Shown: positions 26,737 to 38,200 of the stretch, in pieces | Numbering within the stretch: the first letter of the stretch is position 1 | How the letters are laid out: every line of letters starts with the position of its first letter | Source: Trichuris trichiura | Taxonomy: Eukaryota > Nematoda > Enoplea > Trichinellida > Trichuridae | DNA length: 64,000 nt | Reading direction: 5' to 3' | NCBI GenBank assembly: GCA_037903355.1 | Contig: JBAJFE010000011.1 | Coordinates: forward strand, 1,621,001 to 1,685,000 | Made by a program: the position numbers and the translations under genes | Notes under the pieces: model-generated | Database searches by the model: none | Told to the model about the DNA's origin: nothing | The model's input: only the letters and a program-made list of their open reading frames with translations

Positions 26737-27826
26737 TTATTTATCCAAAGCCAGACATTCAACTTTGAAACATGCCAGTTCAATCGCTCCTACACACGCC
26801 AGTCATAGGTTTCGTGCATGGGCAGCATACATGTGCAAAGAGACTCCCTGTCGTACTGCGGATGCTGGAGATGACTGGCATTTACAGCTGAAGCTTAAGA
26901 GCGCTGACCATGTTTAGCGCTGATTGAACACATGCGGGTGTCTCACAAATAATTCTATCGGTTGACTGTCATCCTGACGGTGTTATGGTGTCAAAACAAC
27001 GAAAGAATACATCAAGCCTGCGTTCAATAACATTTCTTTTACCACTGGAATTCCAACTTGTGAAATTCTTGCTATGAGTCAGTTTCTTTCTGTAATCGAA
27101 TGCCCTGCTAACGTTTAGCTGAGCTGTTATTGGTCGAAAACGACATAAAAGATCAGTCTGGGTGAAAGGGAGACAGAAGGAAGTGCCTGATTTGCTTTGA
27201 TTTGGTTTCTGGAATTTACTCTGAAGAACGCGCGCAGAAGTCATAGCTCCTATGCCTGGTCATCAGGTGAGTGAAATGATTTCTCATTCTATTGTGATAG
27301 TCATACATGCTGAAATCATGCTTTCGACGTGCGAATATTAAGTGTCCCGCTGTGTGTCCCTATTACACTGACATGCATAGATTTTCAGTTCAAGGAAGGG
27401 TGCTAGCGCAGTAACTCTCGATCCTTTCTTGATGTGGATATATAAGACAGTACTAAGGTCCATACACAGAGAACAATGAAGGCGTAATTCACTTTCGCGC
27501 AGCGATATCGCAGGCACGTTTCAGGTTCACAAAGAGCATGTGAAGTGGTTCTTTCATGCTAAGATATCGCTCCGCAGAAAATGTATAGCTTCCATGGACA
27601 GAGAGTATCTCAGTAGTATGACTTTTTTCATGCTATAATGACTAATGCCTCATGATATAATGTGATAGACGTCCAAATGCACAGGATTTATCTGAAAGGT
27701 ATGACTTACCGTCGTGTTGCGATGTAGGCATGGGAAAACTGTACACCTGATGCATTGGATCATACCAGTAGAAAGCCTCCATTTTGTACTATGGTTGACG
27801 TCTAAGATGAACAGAACTTGTATAGA

Positions 27827-27905
27827 CTTGAAAGAATTTTAAAGAAAGGATCCCTCTTCTCACATGTCCAGGCAACATGTCAGAAGAGGGATCCTTCCTT
27901 TCAAG
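27827..27905. repeat. Short inverted repeat, about 79 bp
   Basis: Arms 'aaaggatccctcttctcaca' (27844 on) and 'gaagagggatccttcctttc' (ending near 27903) are complementary. The left arm has a few extra bases, and the loop is short (about 9 bases). It may be another nonautonomous element or an imperfect hairpin. No coding content. Confidence 0.75.
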
Positions 27906-28274
27906 TACTATGATTCCATACTTACGTGTCGCACTAGTCACTCCACAGGCTAGTCGCATGTCGTGCTGTGCCATGATTGCATGTACGGAGTGCTGTTAAC
28001 ACCAAGCATTACTTACCAATACAACAGCATTACCCGTGGGATATCGTGTTGTTCATTTCTTCGTAGAAGTTAACTTGCTTCTGAAATCGAATGCCCTACC
28101 GAAGAATGGATGGGCAGTTATTAGTAGAAAATGACACAACGATTTGTCAGTCTTTCAAAAGAAAGCGGACGATTCGGTTCAGTTTTGCTTCAGCAGCTTA
28201 ACTGGCAGACCTCCTTCCGATTCCATATTTCGTAGCCAAATTGAGCATGTGAAACATGTGATGTAATCATCCAA

Positions 28275-29745
28275 ATGAAATATTCTCCTGGATGAGCAGT
28301 GTTCTTCGTTCTCAAATAGATTTTATGATCTTTTAAACAGTCGAAAGCTGCTTTGTTTTAAGGTAATGCAGGACATCTTACTGCAGAATTTGCCAATATG
28401 ATATTTACTTGGGTATGAAGAACTTGTACTGTGATGAACGAAAACGTCGAGTGTATATAATTTGAAAGTGTATGTTTTGAGGCTCCGCTTACCACATTTT
28501 TGCCAGCTCATTAATTCTTTGTGTAGTTTGTATTCCATTCCAACATTTCGGATTTACTTTCAGTTTCATATACGTTTCCTCATCACTTCCCATATCATTA
28601 GCCTTTTATGCTTCTTTAGAAAGTCACCAAAAATTTTCTGGTTCGTTGGTTTTGCGATAGCGCATCGTGTAACTTCCATAGTGCAAAGAGCAATCGAATT
28701 CTTTTTGCTTTGTCCATACGTACATGTGACGCATAGAACTATTCAACTTACCAATTGATGAATTGTAGAATTTTGCAGTTAGTGCTCATGTCAATGCCAA
28801 CGTATAGTGCTCATGATATTAGTGGGAACGCAGTGATAAGGAACTAACAGTATGTAAATCAGACAGCAGATATCGATGGCCGTTATCTGATTTGCAGTGT
28901 AACGAGATGAACATGAAACGCTTACTCTAACGTGACTGAAGAGCGATTTGACCTGATTTCGTTGCTCACATTTTTTCAGAATAGACTCGAGCGAACTGAT
29001 AAGAATTTTCGGTGCCAATGCAGAATACGTACTGTAGCAATTTAAATTAAACGTTTTGCTAGATGAAAAATGTTCTTCGCTGAGAAAATAATTCATAATT
29101 TTTCACACTGACGAAAAGCTTTTGTTTAACATAATGCAAAAGATCTGAATGCAGAATTTGCCAAAATAGTATTCTTGTGGGAATAAAGACCTTTTTCTAT
29201 GGTTAACAACGATGCGCACTGCGTATGAGCTAAAATTGCAGATTTATAATTTGTACTTACCAAATGTTAACCACCTCATCCACTGTTCGTGTCGTTTGTG
29301 TTCCATTCCAACAGTTTGGATTCACTTTGTCTCATCAACGTCTTCGTGCCATTCCCGTGGTCATCAAGCTTTTGAATTATGCTTCTTCGATCGCTGGATG
29401 CGGTAGCTCATCAGGTAATCTGCAATAAGTCTGAAGCTTACAACTGTTGAAATTACCAGTTCACCAATATCGTATTATTTTGTTGCTGCGTCTCAGACTA
29501 ACGCTGTAGTTGACCGCACATCATATCAGTGAACAAAAATTAATGATGATCTAACAGTTCGCAACTCAGACAGCGTCTATCAACAGTCGTTATCTGATAT
29601 CTGATGTAACAAAGATAACACGAAACGCTTACGTTAACCTGGCCAATGAACGATTTAACCTGATTTTCCTGTTTGCATTTCTTAGGAGCGGTTTCCCTCA
29701 GGCACTTTTATAATGATTTTCGGTACTATTACGTTTCTTTTCTAT
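28275..29745. repeat. Two-copy tandem repeat, unit about 770 bp
   Basis: Landmarks in the first copy recur about 770 bp downstream in the same order. Examples are 'gttcttcg' near 28300/29068, 'tgcagaatttgccaa' near 28381/29150, 'tattccattccaac' near 28530/29298, and 'catgaaacgcttac' near 28912 with its counterpart near 29617. The copies are clearly diverged. A fragment of a third copy may follow. No gene is recognised. Confidence 0.8.
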
Positions 29746-31975
29746 TTGATGAGCAAGTTCGACCAGCTTCGAATATTTAGAATTGCTCGAAACAATTCCC
29801 TACGGCAAGAGTGCCTCAAACGTTACTTTAAGTTTGGCCAAAACAGTGTCGTTTTTGCTTCTTACCTATTATGGTGCTTTAATTTTCCATCACCATTTTC
29901 TCGCATTTGCGAATATTTTTCGTGAAGAATAAGAACGTCGTTTACAAATTCCATTCTGTAAAAAACCATTTCCTCTTTTTAGAGCACGCAGTAACGATGC
30001 TGTGCTCAAATGGAGGCAAACTGAAACAGTAGATTTATACATTACTTCTTTATATCCATCCGCTTTTTTCTGTTCTTCTAGCCATCTATACGGTGATTCT
30101 GTCATTTCTGCGAACAATGAATACCGTTTATAGAAACTCCACTTTTTGGAACGAAATTACCTATTGAGAACCGTACCTTGAGATAGTGTTGTTTAAAATG
30201 TGAATTGTGAATATTTTTCAGAGCTTTCAGGACTCCCTAGGTCCTGCCGTTGGCAAACGAGCAGTTTCTCATTAACTAAGTTTCCAGTTTTTTAAAAAAA
30301 TAGAATTTCTTTTACAGTAATTCAATTTGTTAGAATGTACTTATGTTTGGTAGAACAATGGTCGATGAAGACGTGAAGCTGGAACGATGAATCTAAACGA
30401 ACATATTACTCCATTGGATTTGGGCAATACACAAATGTAATACCACTTTCCCCTCCTGCCATGATATACACACTTGCAGAAGTGATGCGCCAAAGCAGAA
30501 TTGATTACTTCGTCTCATTTCAAAATTTTTCCACGCAACCATTTAGCGATTCTACAGATCTAAATACAAAATGCCAATTAAGCTTATTCGACTTGCTAAA
30601 AGGTAGTTACCTTATCCGTAAAAGTGGATAACGGTGCCTAATCTGCATGACTGCAGACTGAAATGAAAAGGCTGTATTGCTAATGGTTTTCTTTGACAAG
30701 ATGTACCAAGAGAGGAATATGTTGGTCTGATTCTCTTTTTCTGACCGTCATTTGCGGCTCTGTCCCATTTTTCTTAACAAGAAATACTTCACACAAATTT
30801 TATTTGCTACTAAGAGTATAAGCCTTGCTTAACCTTCCTTAATCTTTACCACCATTCTTAGTTTCACGTTTCTGCACTCGTGATGAAATTGAACAAGTTA
30901 TATGAATAGAACTTCAGTTAACGCTATTTTGAAAAAACACATTTTAAAAGTGCAAATAAATTATTTTTCTAAAATTTCAATAGGTATCATTGGAATTGGC
31001 GTCCACACATCTTTTCAATTTCAATAAAGATAACTCCTCTTATGAGATTGAAACTTCAGATTAAAGTGAGGCTTTCTTTTATCCAGCACATATTGAAGCA
31101 TGTGCTGAACGGCTATCGCTTTAGAACTTTCAAGCTGATCATAGAAAACTATAGACGCTAAAATGTTTCAGAATGGAAAGAGCGCTTGATGAAAAAGGGC
31201 AGAAAGAAGAGAACAGCTGACAATGATGCGCTAACTGGTCAGTATTGACTCAATTAGAATTTATTAGCGTAAGGAAACGGAAATTTACTTTACAGACAAC
31301 GTAATAAAGAGATTATATGAATAATCAGAAAGACGAACAACCCGTTAATGTTTACACGAAAAAAGGATGCAACACTGATCAGTTCAATACCATCTTAAAT
31401 AGCCTGGATTGCTTGCTTCTGCAGAATTTAACTGTGCATATACAGAAAATCATTATTATCAATTAATGGTAAACTTTTGTCAGAGCATATTGAAGTAATG
31501 AGGAATTTTCGGTTTAAGATATAATGAATGGTACCTTCGGCAATGATGGAACTTACACTGTTTTTATTACGGTCAATGGATAAATAGTAGAAATACTGGT
31601 TTTCTTGTATTATTTCACATATCTCACCACGGTATGTTCAAAATGCTTACATAAATTGTACTATAAACAGCATTGATCAGGGCCAGCTAATTTGCATAGC
31701 TTTCCTCATCGTAAACATAACAGCAATAGTACTTACCCAAAGTGAACGAACTGTAGCAGGAAGTAAGTCGATTCATTTCCTAAAATGAAGTAGCTAATTG
31801 AAGATTCAACGTCAATTTGTGTTTCTAAGCTACTTGGAGCAAAGTACAAAAGGTCAGTCATTAATTTGCGTAAGAGTGATTTTTACCGTATATAATATGG
31901 ACAGACTGCTCGGCAGTCGCCTTTGTTCGTCTCTGGTGTATGTTCTGTGTGCGTGTGAACTAGGTGCTGTAACGT
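29746..31975. other. AT-rich stretch, nothing recognised
   Basis: I see only short frames and low-complexity A/T runs, with no domain, RNA or clear repeat. Confidence 0.5.
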
Positions 31976-32558
31976 GCTGCAGACCATGTGTGGTGCGGCG
32001 TGTCGTGATGTGGTGTGGTGTGCCGCGGTATGCAGTGGCGCGGTGTAGGGCAGTGTGGTGTGGGGTGCGTGGTGGGATGCGCGGTTTGAGTGGTGTGACG
32101 TAAGGTGGTGTGGTGCGGTGTACTGGCGCGGAGTGGCGTGGGGTGCGCGGTGTGGCGTGGCGGGGCGGAGCGGAGTGGCGTGGCGCGACGTGGCGTGGCG
32201 TGGCGCGACATGACGTGACGTGGCGTGGCGCGGAGTGGCGCAGTATGGTGTGGTGTGGAGCAAAGTGGTGTGGGTGCATGGTGGGGTGCGCGGTGTGGCG
32301 TGGCGTGGCGCGACATGGCGGGGCGCGGTGTGGCGTGGCGTGGCGCGACATGGCGGGGCGCAGTGTGGCGTGGCGTGGCGCGACATGGCGGGGCGCGGTG
32401 TGGCGTGGCGTGGCGCGACGTGGCGTGGCGTGGGGTGGCGGGGCGGAGCGTGGCGTGGCGCGGCGTGGCGTGGGGTGGCGTGGCGCAGTATGGTGTGGTG
32501 CGGGTGCGTGGTGTGGGTGCATGGTGGGGTGCGCGGTGTGGCCCCATGGTGCAGTGTT
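31976..32558. repeat. G/T-rich pentamer minisatellite with 35-bp superunits
   Basis: The plus strand is a string of GTGGC, GTGGT and GCGTG pentamers with very little A. In the middle, a 35-bp superunit (seven pentamers) containing 'cgacatggcg' starts at 32311, 32346 and 32381. The array is stop-poor, so long frames appear in several readings on both strands (up to about 256 codons on the minus strand, His/Pro/Arg/Thr-rich). These are by-products of the repeat. The G-rich strand bias is strong throughout. Confidence 0.92.
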
Positions 32559-32559
32559 A

Positions 32560-34520
32560 AGTTGGCGACTGCGTAGCGGCAGCACCCATTCACTAACAAG
32601 GAAATAAAAAGAACATGAAAGCAAAAGTATATAACGTCAATAACTACGCCTTTCGGAAACGTTCGAAACTTTCACTTACGGAACGAACGTGTTGTTATTG
32701 GAAACCAAATTTTGCACCAACATTTATGCATTCATTAAAAAGAGTTAAGCGTTTAATATGACAACTGGGTTAATAAAATATTCTCAAGTTCTAATCTCGA
32801 TATTCATGTACATAATACGCGTTAGAAAGAACTGATTCCTCACAAACTGAGGCACTTCAATCAGTATACAGAAGCATTTTATCAACACTATAATTTTAAC
32901 CATTAGTATGAAAAATAACTGTGCAAACTTCCTAGCAGAAATTGTTCAGCTGAAGTTTTCACAACGTTAACGTTTGGAAAACCCTTTAAAGCAATGCTCA
33001 GTATTTCTACGACGTCTAATTGCACTACATATGTTGAAAAAAAATGAAGCGTCAGCAAGAAACAAAGCCGCGCCATAGACTGTGTTGCGAGTGAGTCTTT
33101 TTTAAGAGGAGAGATAAATAAGATTGTGCTAACGCTCTGAGGCGTTTATTAAGCTCATAGTTTGAATTCTCTTCTTTCTAGCGTTCTATTGCCAGTTTTA
33201 AAATTGGCGAAGTCTGTTTTCAGTATTAGCTATTTTGCCGCAAACAGGCTAACCTTATCTGAGACCGTTATGCACCTGCTTAACGTATTCAACTTAGAGT
33301 AAATATTGTTCTGAAATAAAGCACTTTTAGCTGCGTTTCTTCCTCTGACGAATATTAATATAACTGAAGACCTGTCTGATGGGATTCTTTCAGAATTTCA
33401 GAGTGTCATGGATAAATGGAGATATCTTTTAAATGAATAAAGTAATGAATTTTTCCTGTTTCAGCAATGAAAAATACAAAACAGGTGAGCTTAATTTCGT
33501 AAAAAGAATATCGTCTTTGCCCAAAGGGGCTTCAACTTTGTAACCGTTATTCAAAATCTTTCCCTTGCATGTTATAACTCTAAAGGGTAGAATTCAAGGT
33601 TACGTGTCCAAATTGGCCGATGAAGAAAAGTAGTTATTATTCCAGTTTTAACTGAACGATAATTGCGGGAAGTGAATGCAACTATTCTTCAGGATGAACC
33701 GATTCCTATTAAGCTTGTAGAATGCTCACAAACTTCGACAGAGGTACGCCTAAACCTGTTGCCTAACGAGCGCCTATCGTACAAACAAAATTTCTTCAAC
33801 ATGCTTGAAATGTTAAGAAAAAGCTTACTCGTAGACGGTTCAATTGACTAACGTAGCATTCATTCGGATTCGGTTCAAAAATGGTTGGGCACCAAGCATG
33901 ACTAATGCTCACCGGCATGTACGATAAGGCTCTGTGAAAGAATTTTTGCTTCCATTAATCTGCGCTCCGGCTAATTCAGGCGTCTGCTAGTGCGGAACAT
34001 ATGGAAAACCTTTCCAATAGATGACGAAAGCTTTACAACTGAAATGACAAAAGCTTTTGAAAAACAGCAACTACGCAGGGCAAATCTCGCTACTACAAAT
34101 TTTGTCGGACTCGCTCATCTTCAAAATCGGTTAAGTTTGCGTCGAAAACACTATCAAAGCAGTAAAGCAAAAACGCTGTAATCATCACAGAGAGACATCT
34201 AAAATACAACTTGAGCTATGAGTAATCTTTTATCGACAGAAACGAAATGGAGATATGTAGAAATTTCGATCTTAGAGCAATGCAGAACGGTAGCGCTATG
34301 AGTATGCAGGTATTATCACCGTGCAGCAGTCATGACTACAAATTGAACAAGCGAAATATTAATCTCAGTTGGTTATTGAAGCAATTCAATCTTAACTAGT
34401 ATGCTATACCGCTTATATCTCACGAATCTTGTATCTGGTTGTTAGCGCAATACCAGTGTGGTTAGCCTTGTTTTCATGTGAGACTAGTCAGAAATAATCC
34501 CACTGTTGTAATCATCGTAA
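32560..34520. other. Intergenic stretch with two short coding-like frames
   Basis: Two plus-strand frames have a fairly protein-like composition: 33663-33851 (62 codons) and 33990-34181 (63 codons). Neither has a recognised domain or a convincing splice link to the other. They could be remnants or exons of an unidentified gene; I leave them uncalled. Confidence 0.3.
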
Positions 34521-34892
34521 CTAACAATGAGAAGAAGCATTCATTTCAGTTTTTGCTGCTATCCTAAGCATTAAACCACTCTCCTCAAAGCAAAGTAATA
34601 TAAACACGCCAAAAATGAGCGGAGAGATCTTACGTAATATTTTGGTGCAAATCATCTTGTACATTCGAACGGCACGCTTGGAAGCTTCTGCACGAACATA
34701 CCAATCGTCCAATTTTGCATACTCCATTGGTACCGTATGCCTCCACATACTAAATAAATATTGCACTGGTATGGTTGTCCCGCCCAACAAAGCGCCAATA
34801 GGACAGCAGGAAATTGGATTTTCTCTGAAATGCGACCTATAAAACCAACAGGCGATCCAATCGCGAGAAGTCAACTCAAAACGAAATTCTCT
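34521..34892 (-). CDS. Possible terminal exon of an unknown protein
   Basis: A minus-strand frame of about 120 codons ends in a stop at 34521 and has no ATG near its left limit. It is preceded by a plausible acceptor ('gcattgtattcag', just above 34892), so it could be a last exon. The reading includes a Cys/Pro-rich start, a hydrophobic stretch (IGALLGGTTIPVQYLF), a charged middle and a second hydrophobic stretch (ISPLIFGVFILLCF), which suggests a small membrane protein. I recognise no family and cannot place upstream exons. A shorter plus-strand frame overlaps it. Chance is a real alternative. Confidence 0.3.
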   Translation of the reverse strand, partial: REFRFELTSRDWIACWFYRSHFRENPISCCPIGALLGGTTIPVQYLFSMWRHTVPMEYAKLDDWYVRAEASKRAVRMYKMICTKILRKISPLIFGVFILLCFEESGLMLRIAAKTEMNASSHC

Positions 34893-35269
34893 GAATACAA
34901 TGCATGATAGCGTTCTCCATGAGTTGAAACTGGATTTGATGTTTTTAATTTGGGCCCAAAAGATAATAACCCAAATGACGCTTAAACTGAAAGGCTAACC
35001 TGCGAACAAAACGTATTACTGTAGAATAAAACGGAGTACGAAATGAGCACGTATAATTTTACTTCCTGTCAGTTAAATTGCACCGCTTTCGTAGCTGTAA
35101 AAGAATGGAATAACAACGCTGCACAGCAGCTGATAACACGTACGGTCAACGCCGGAGTAAAAGGCAGATTTCCAAGGTCACTCAAAGGCACTGCAGAGAA
35201 AGAGCAATTAGAAGCGGTCATTAGAAAAACAAAGCCAACTTAGTAAATGGCGCAAAAATAAGTGAACGT

Positions 35270-38200
35270 TCAAAGATGGCGATGAGGATTGGCAGAATAG
35301 GTGCCCAATGTTGGACAACATCGGCCGTTGTTGTCGAAAAAGCGACGAAAGGTGAACTCGTAAAATGCGTGGTCGCTCATGTCAAACGAACCAATGGACC
35401 GAGAAATCGTAAGGTCTTTCGTCTCATCAACGGGATCAAAGTTTGACGTGTCAGCCTCATGCAGTATTTCGGGCGTATACGGCGCTGGCAATTTTCTCAA
35501 GTTTTCCCAGTCGACCCCATCAAAAAATGGATGATTCTTGATGTCATCGACGTTCTTTCCCAATCGCTGGTCAACGGAGAAGCAAAGACGCAAAATAAGA
35601 TCTACCACATCAGCCGAAAGGCCCGCTTCGACGGGTATCCGAAGAGAGCTTTGCCAGTTGATTACCTTATTCTGAGTTTCTTCAGGAGTTTCTGCTAAGA
35701 AAGGAGGTTGACCAACAACCATTTCATACAATATGACTCCTACGGACCACCAATCGCACAACTGTGTATATCCTACTCTAAGTAGTACTTCCGGAGCAAT
35801 ATAATTCGGAGTTCCAACAAGCGATAACGCTTTCCGATGCTTTTGCTGCTTTTGATGACGTACCACAAGAACCTTATGCCACTTGTCTGACTTTGGACGA
35901 TGTGGGGGCAACGTATCATCGTCAATGTCGCCTCTGTGATCATCATAATATTTGCGGTCGTGAGTCCATCGAAGCCCTGTACAAAGACCAAAATCGGTCA
36001 GCTTGATATGACCATCACGATCAATTAAGATATTGTCCGGTTTGATATCACGGTGAATGAAACCGAGTCGGTGGACACTTTCGACAGCGCAAACAAGTTC
36101 GGCTATGTAAAATCTGGCCATTGCTTCGTCAAAAATGCCCTTCTTGATTAACAAAGCCATCAAGTCACCACCCGGTATGTATTCCATAATAAAAAATAAA
36201 TTGTCCTTATCTTGAAAACTGTAGTAAAGTTTCACTACCCATTCATTGTCAGCTTCAGCCAAAATATCCCGTTCCGCTTTGACATGGGCCGCTTGGTTGC
36301 GACTGATGACGTCACGTTTCCGTAGAACCTTCATTGCAAAGAGGGAGCTCGTGTCTTTTTTGACTACCAAAGCGACTTCGCCGAACGCACCCACTCCTAT
36401 GGTCTTCAACTTTTCAAACATTGAAGGTTCCAATTTCTGACGCTTTAAACGAAGGTAGCTGGACTCCTTTTGCGCCAGCAATCGACGCATTTGGCATTGC
36501 AACTGAGCGGAAAAAATTGCTCTGCTCATTTCCCGTTCTATTTGCATTCGACGCGACACTCGTTCGTTGTACATTTTGACCACGTTCTCAATATGCTGTT
36601 CCATGAAGAAGCGAAACGCTTTGGAAGTGCACTGCTTGATGCAACCACTGCCTCGACGAGTGAGCACTCTTTTCTCAATTCCCTCCGGCAGCGGTGACTC
36701 GCAACGCATTGCCCTGCTACTCTGTTCCGATCCAATGGTGCACGATTCAACCGAGCCGCAACCGTCGATGGCGTTTGAACTTGAAGAGGACGCTAGAATC
36801 GGAAAGTCGCGTTCAGTGTACGACTGGGGCAACTTATACAGTTGCGCTAACGGTAAACAGCAGGATCGGGTCACTAAGCTAATATCGTTGAACGACAGCT
36901 CACCTTCATTCACCAGTTGCTCCCTTCGACCGCTAACAACCCCAGCGCCCAGATGTGTGGCTGCCTTGGACACGGAGAGTAGGTCGTTGGCGCGTTGGCA
37001 CAGATTTTCAAAGTACATAGCGTCATGGGGATGAGGTTGACATTCCTTCAAACAAAATTGAGCCTTGCAAAACAACTTATTTTAGCCGTGCAAGGCTGCA
37101 TACCTGTTCACTTGCCTGCTTCTGGGCTACCGGATAATATCCAAAAGGTTTGGAAGCAATCACCGGTTCGCTAGTACACCAGTCGGCGGCAATGTCACCA
37201 CTCGCGTGGAAAATATCGCCAGTGCTCATGGTTCCCATTTCCCTGCAAGCCACAGGCGCTGAGGTGCCATGGTTCGACATTACGTTGCCATAAACGGATG
37301 ATACGGGTGATCTCGGAAAATACTTCATTGGACCAACAGCAGATGGATCAGGCAAAGCGGACGCAGGCGCGTAACCGTTACTCACGATTGGATGACGGCA
37401 ATGCCCGTTAGTGGTCCTAGAGACCGTCGGAACGCAGCCCTTAAAGACAAGATAGGTGCACCATTATTTTCTTTAACGAGGTCAACGTGAGAGCAGTTGC
37501 AATCGAAATGTTTGTACGAAAATCAAGGTGGCATTTCATCCCATTTCTTACGTCAGTGCCTACCGTGAAAAAGATTTTTACTTATAAAAAGTATGACACT
37601 TTCAGCGCTAACGACGAGATTACGCAAGTGCCGAAAACTCCATACTTTTTTTAATCAGTAAACGTCTTTCTCGCAAGAGGTGTTGCCATAAAAACGGAAC
37701 GAATTTTTCTTTTGCTTGCAGCTGACCATCATTTTTTTCAAGGAAATCTTATTATCTTCGCAAAATAACGGAGCTTTCAGAACTGACTGGTCCCTTCCTC
37801 AGCGTCGAATGTGAATTTCCATGAGAGCAGTCGAATTATGGGATTTAGAGGGGATCAAAAAAGTACGTCTGCAAAATGCTGATAGGATTTGTGGTACAAC
37901 ATCCCTAATACATGAAACGAAGCTTTCCAATGGCATTACAGAATAAATGAGAGTGAAGACTTTACAATGCATCTATTTGCAAACTATGATCATTCAAAGG
38001 AGTAAACGTTTATAAGCAAAGAATCTAGGGAAAATTGGTCAGGGAGAAGGATACTTGGAAGCTCCCAGGATTGATGAAGCAATTCGTTCCTCTAAATATT
38101 ATCGCATTCCAAACATTATTTGTACATTCCTCCGCACAGCTGAGTCAAAATGCAATGGAACAGAGTGAACAACGTGCACCTATCTCCGTCCAATAGAAAA

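Larger units (their letters stand above)
10770..28200. repeat. Nested satellite array, six units of 2.6-3.1 kb
   Basis: Six diverged copies of a landmark like 'gcactatatgagcagtacta' lie near 10798, 13590, 16220, 19160, 21793 and 24888. Copies at 13590 and 19160 resemble each other more than their neighbours, as do 16220 and 21793. The true repeat is therefore a dimer of about 5.57 kb. Each unit has an AT-rich block made of ~113/155-bp monomers, bounded by a short motif in opposite orientations, plus a spacer of about 1.0 kb (B) or 1.16-1.2 kb (A). Open frames inside are short, do not match between copies and have no protein-family features. The right end, near 28.1 kb, is a decayed partial copy. 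Confidence 0.9.

Noticed and set aside
31854..32624. Long open frames of up to 256 codons on both strands
   Set aside because: They run in several frames at once through a 5-bp repeat that lacks stop codons. The predicted proteins are only repeat-encoded His/Pro/Arg/Thr or Gly/Val/Trp/Arg strings.
36567..37034. 155-codon plus-strand frame
   Set aside because: Lies antisense to the wts kinase exon; no family resemblance.
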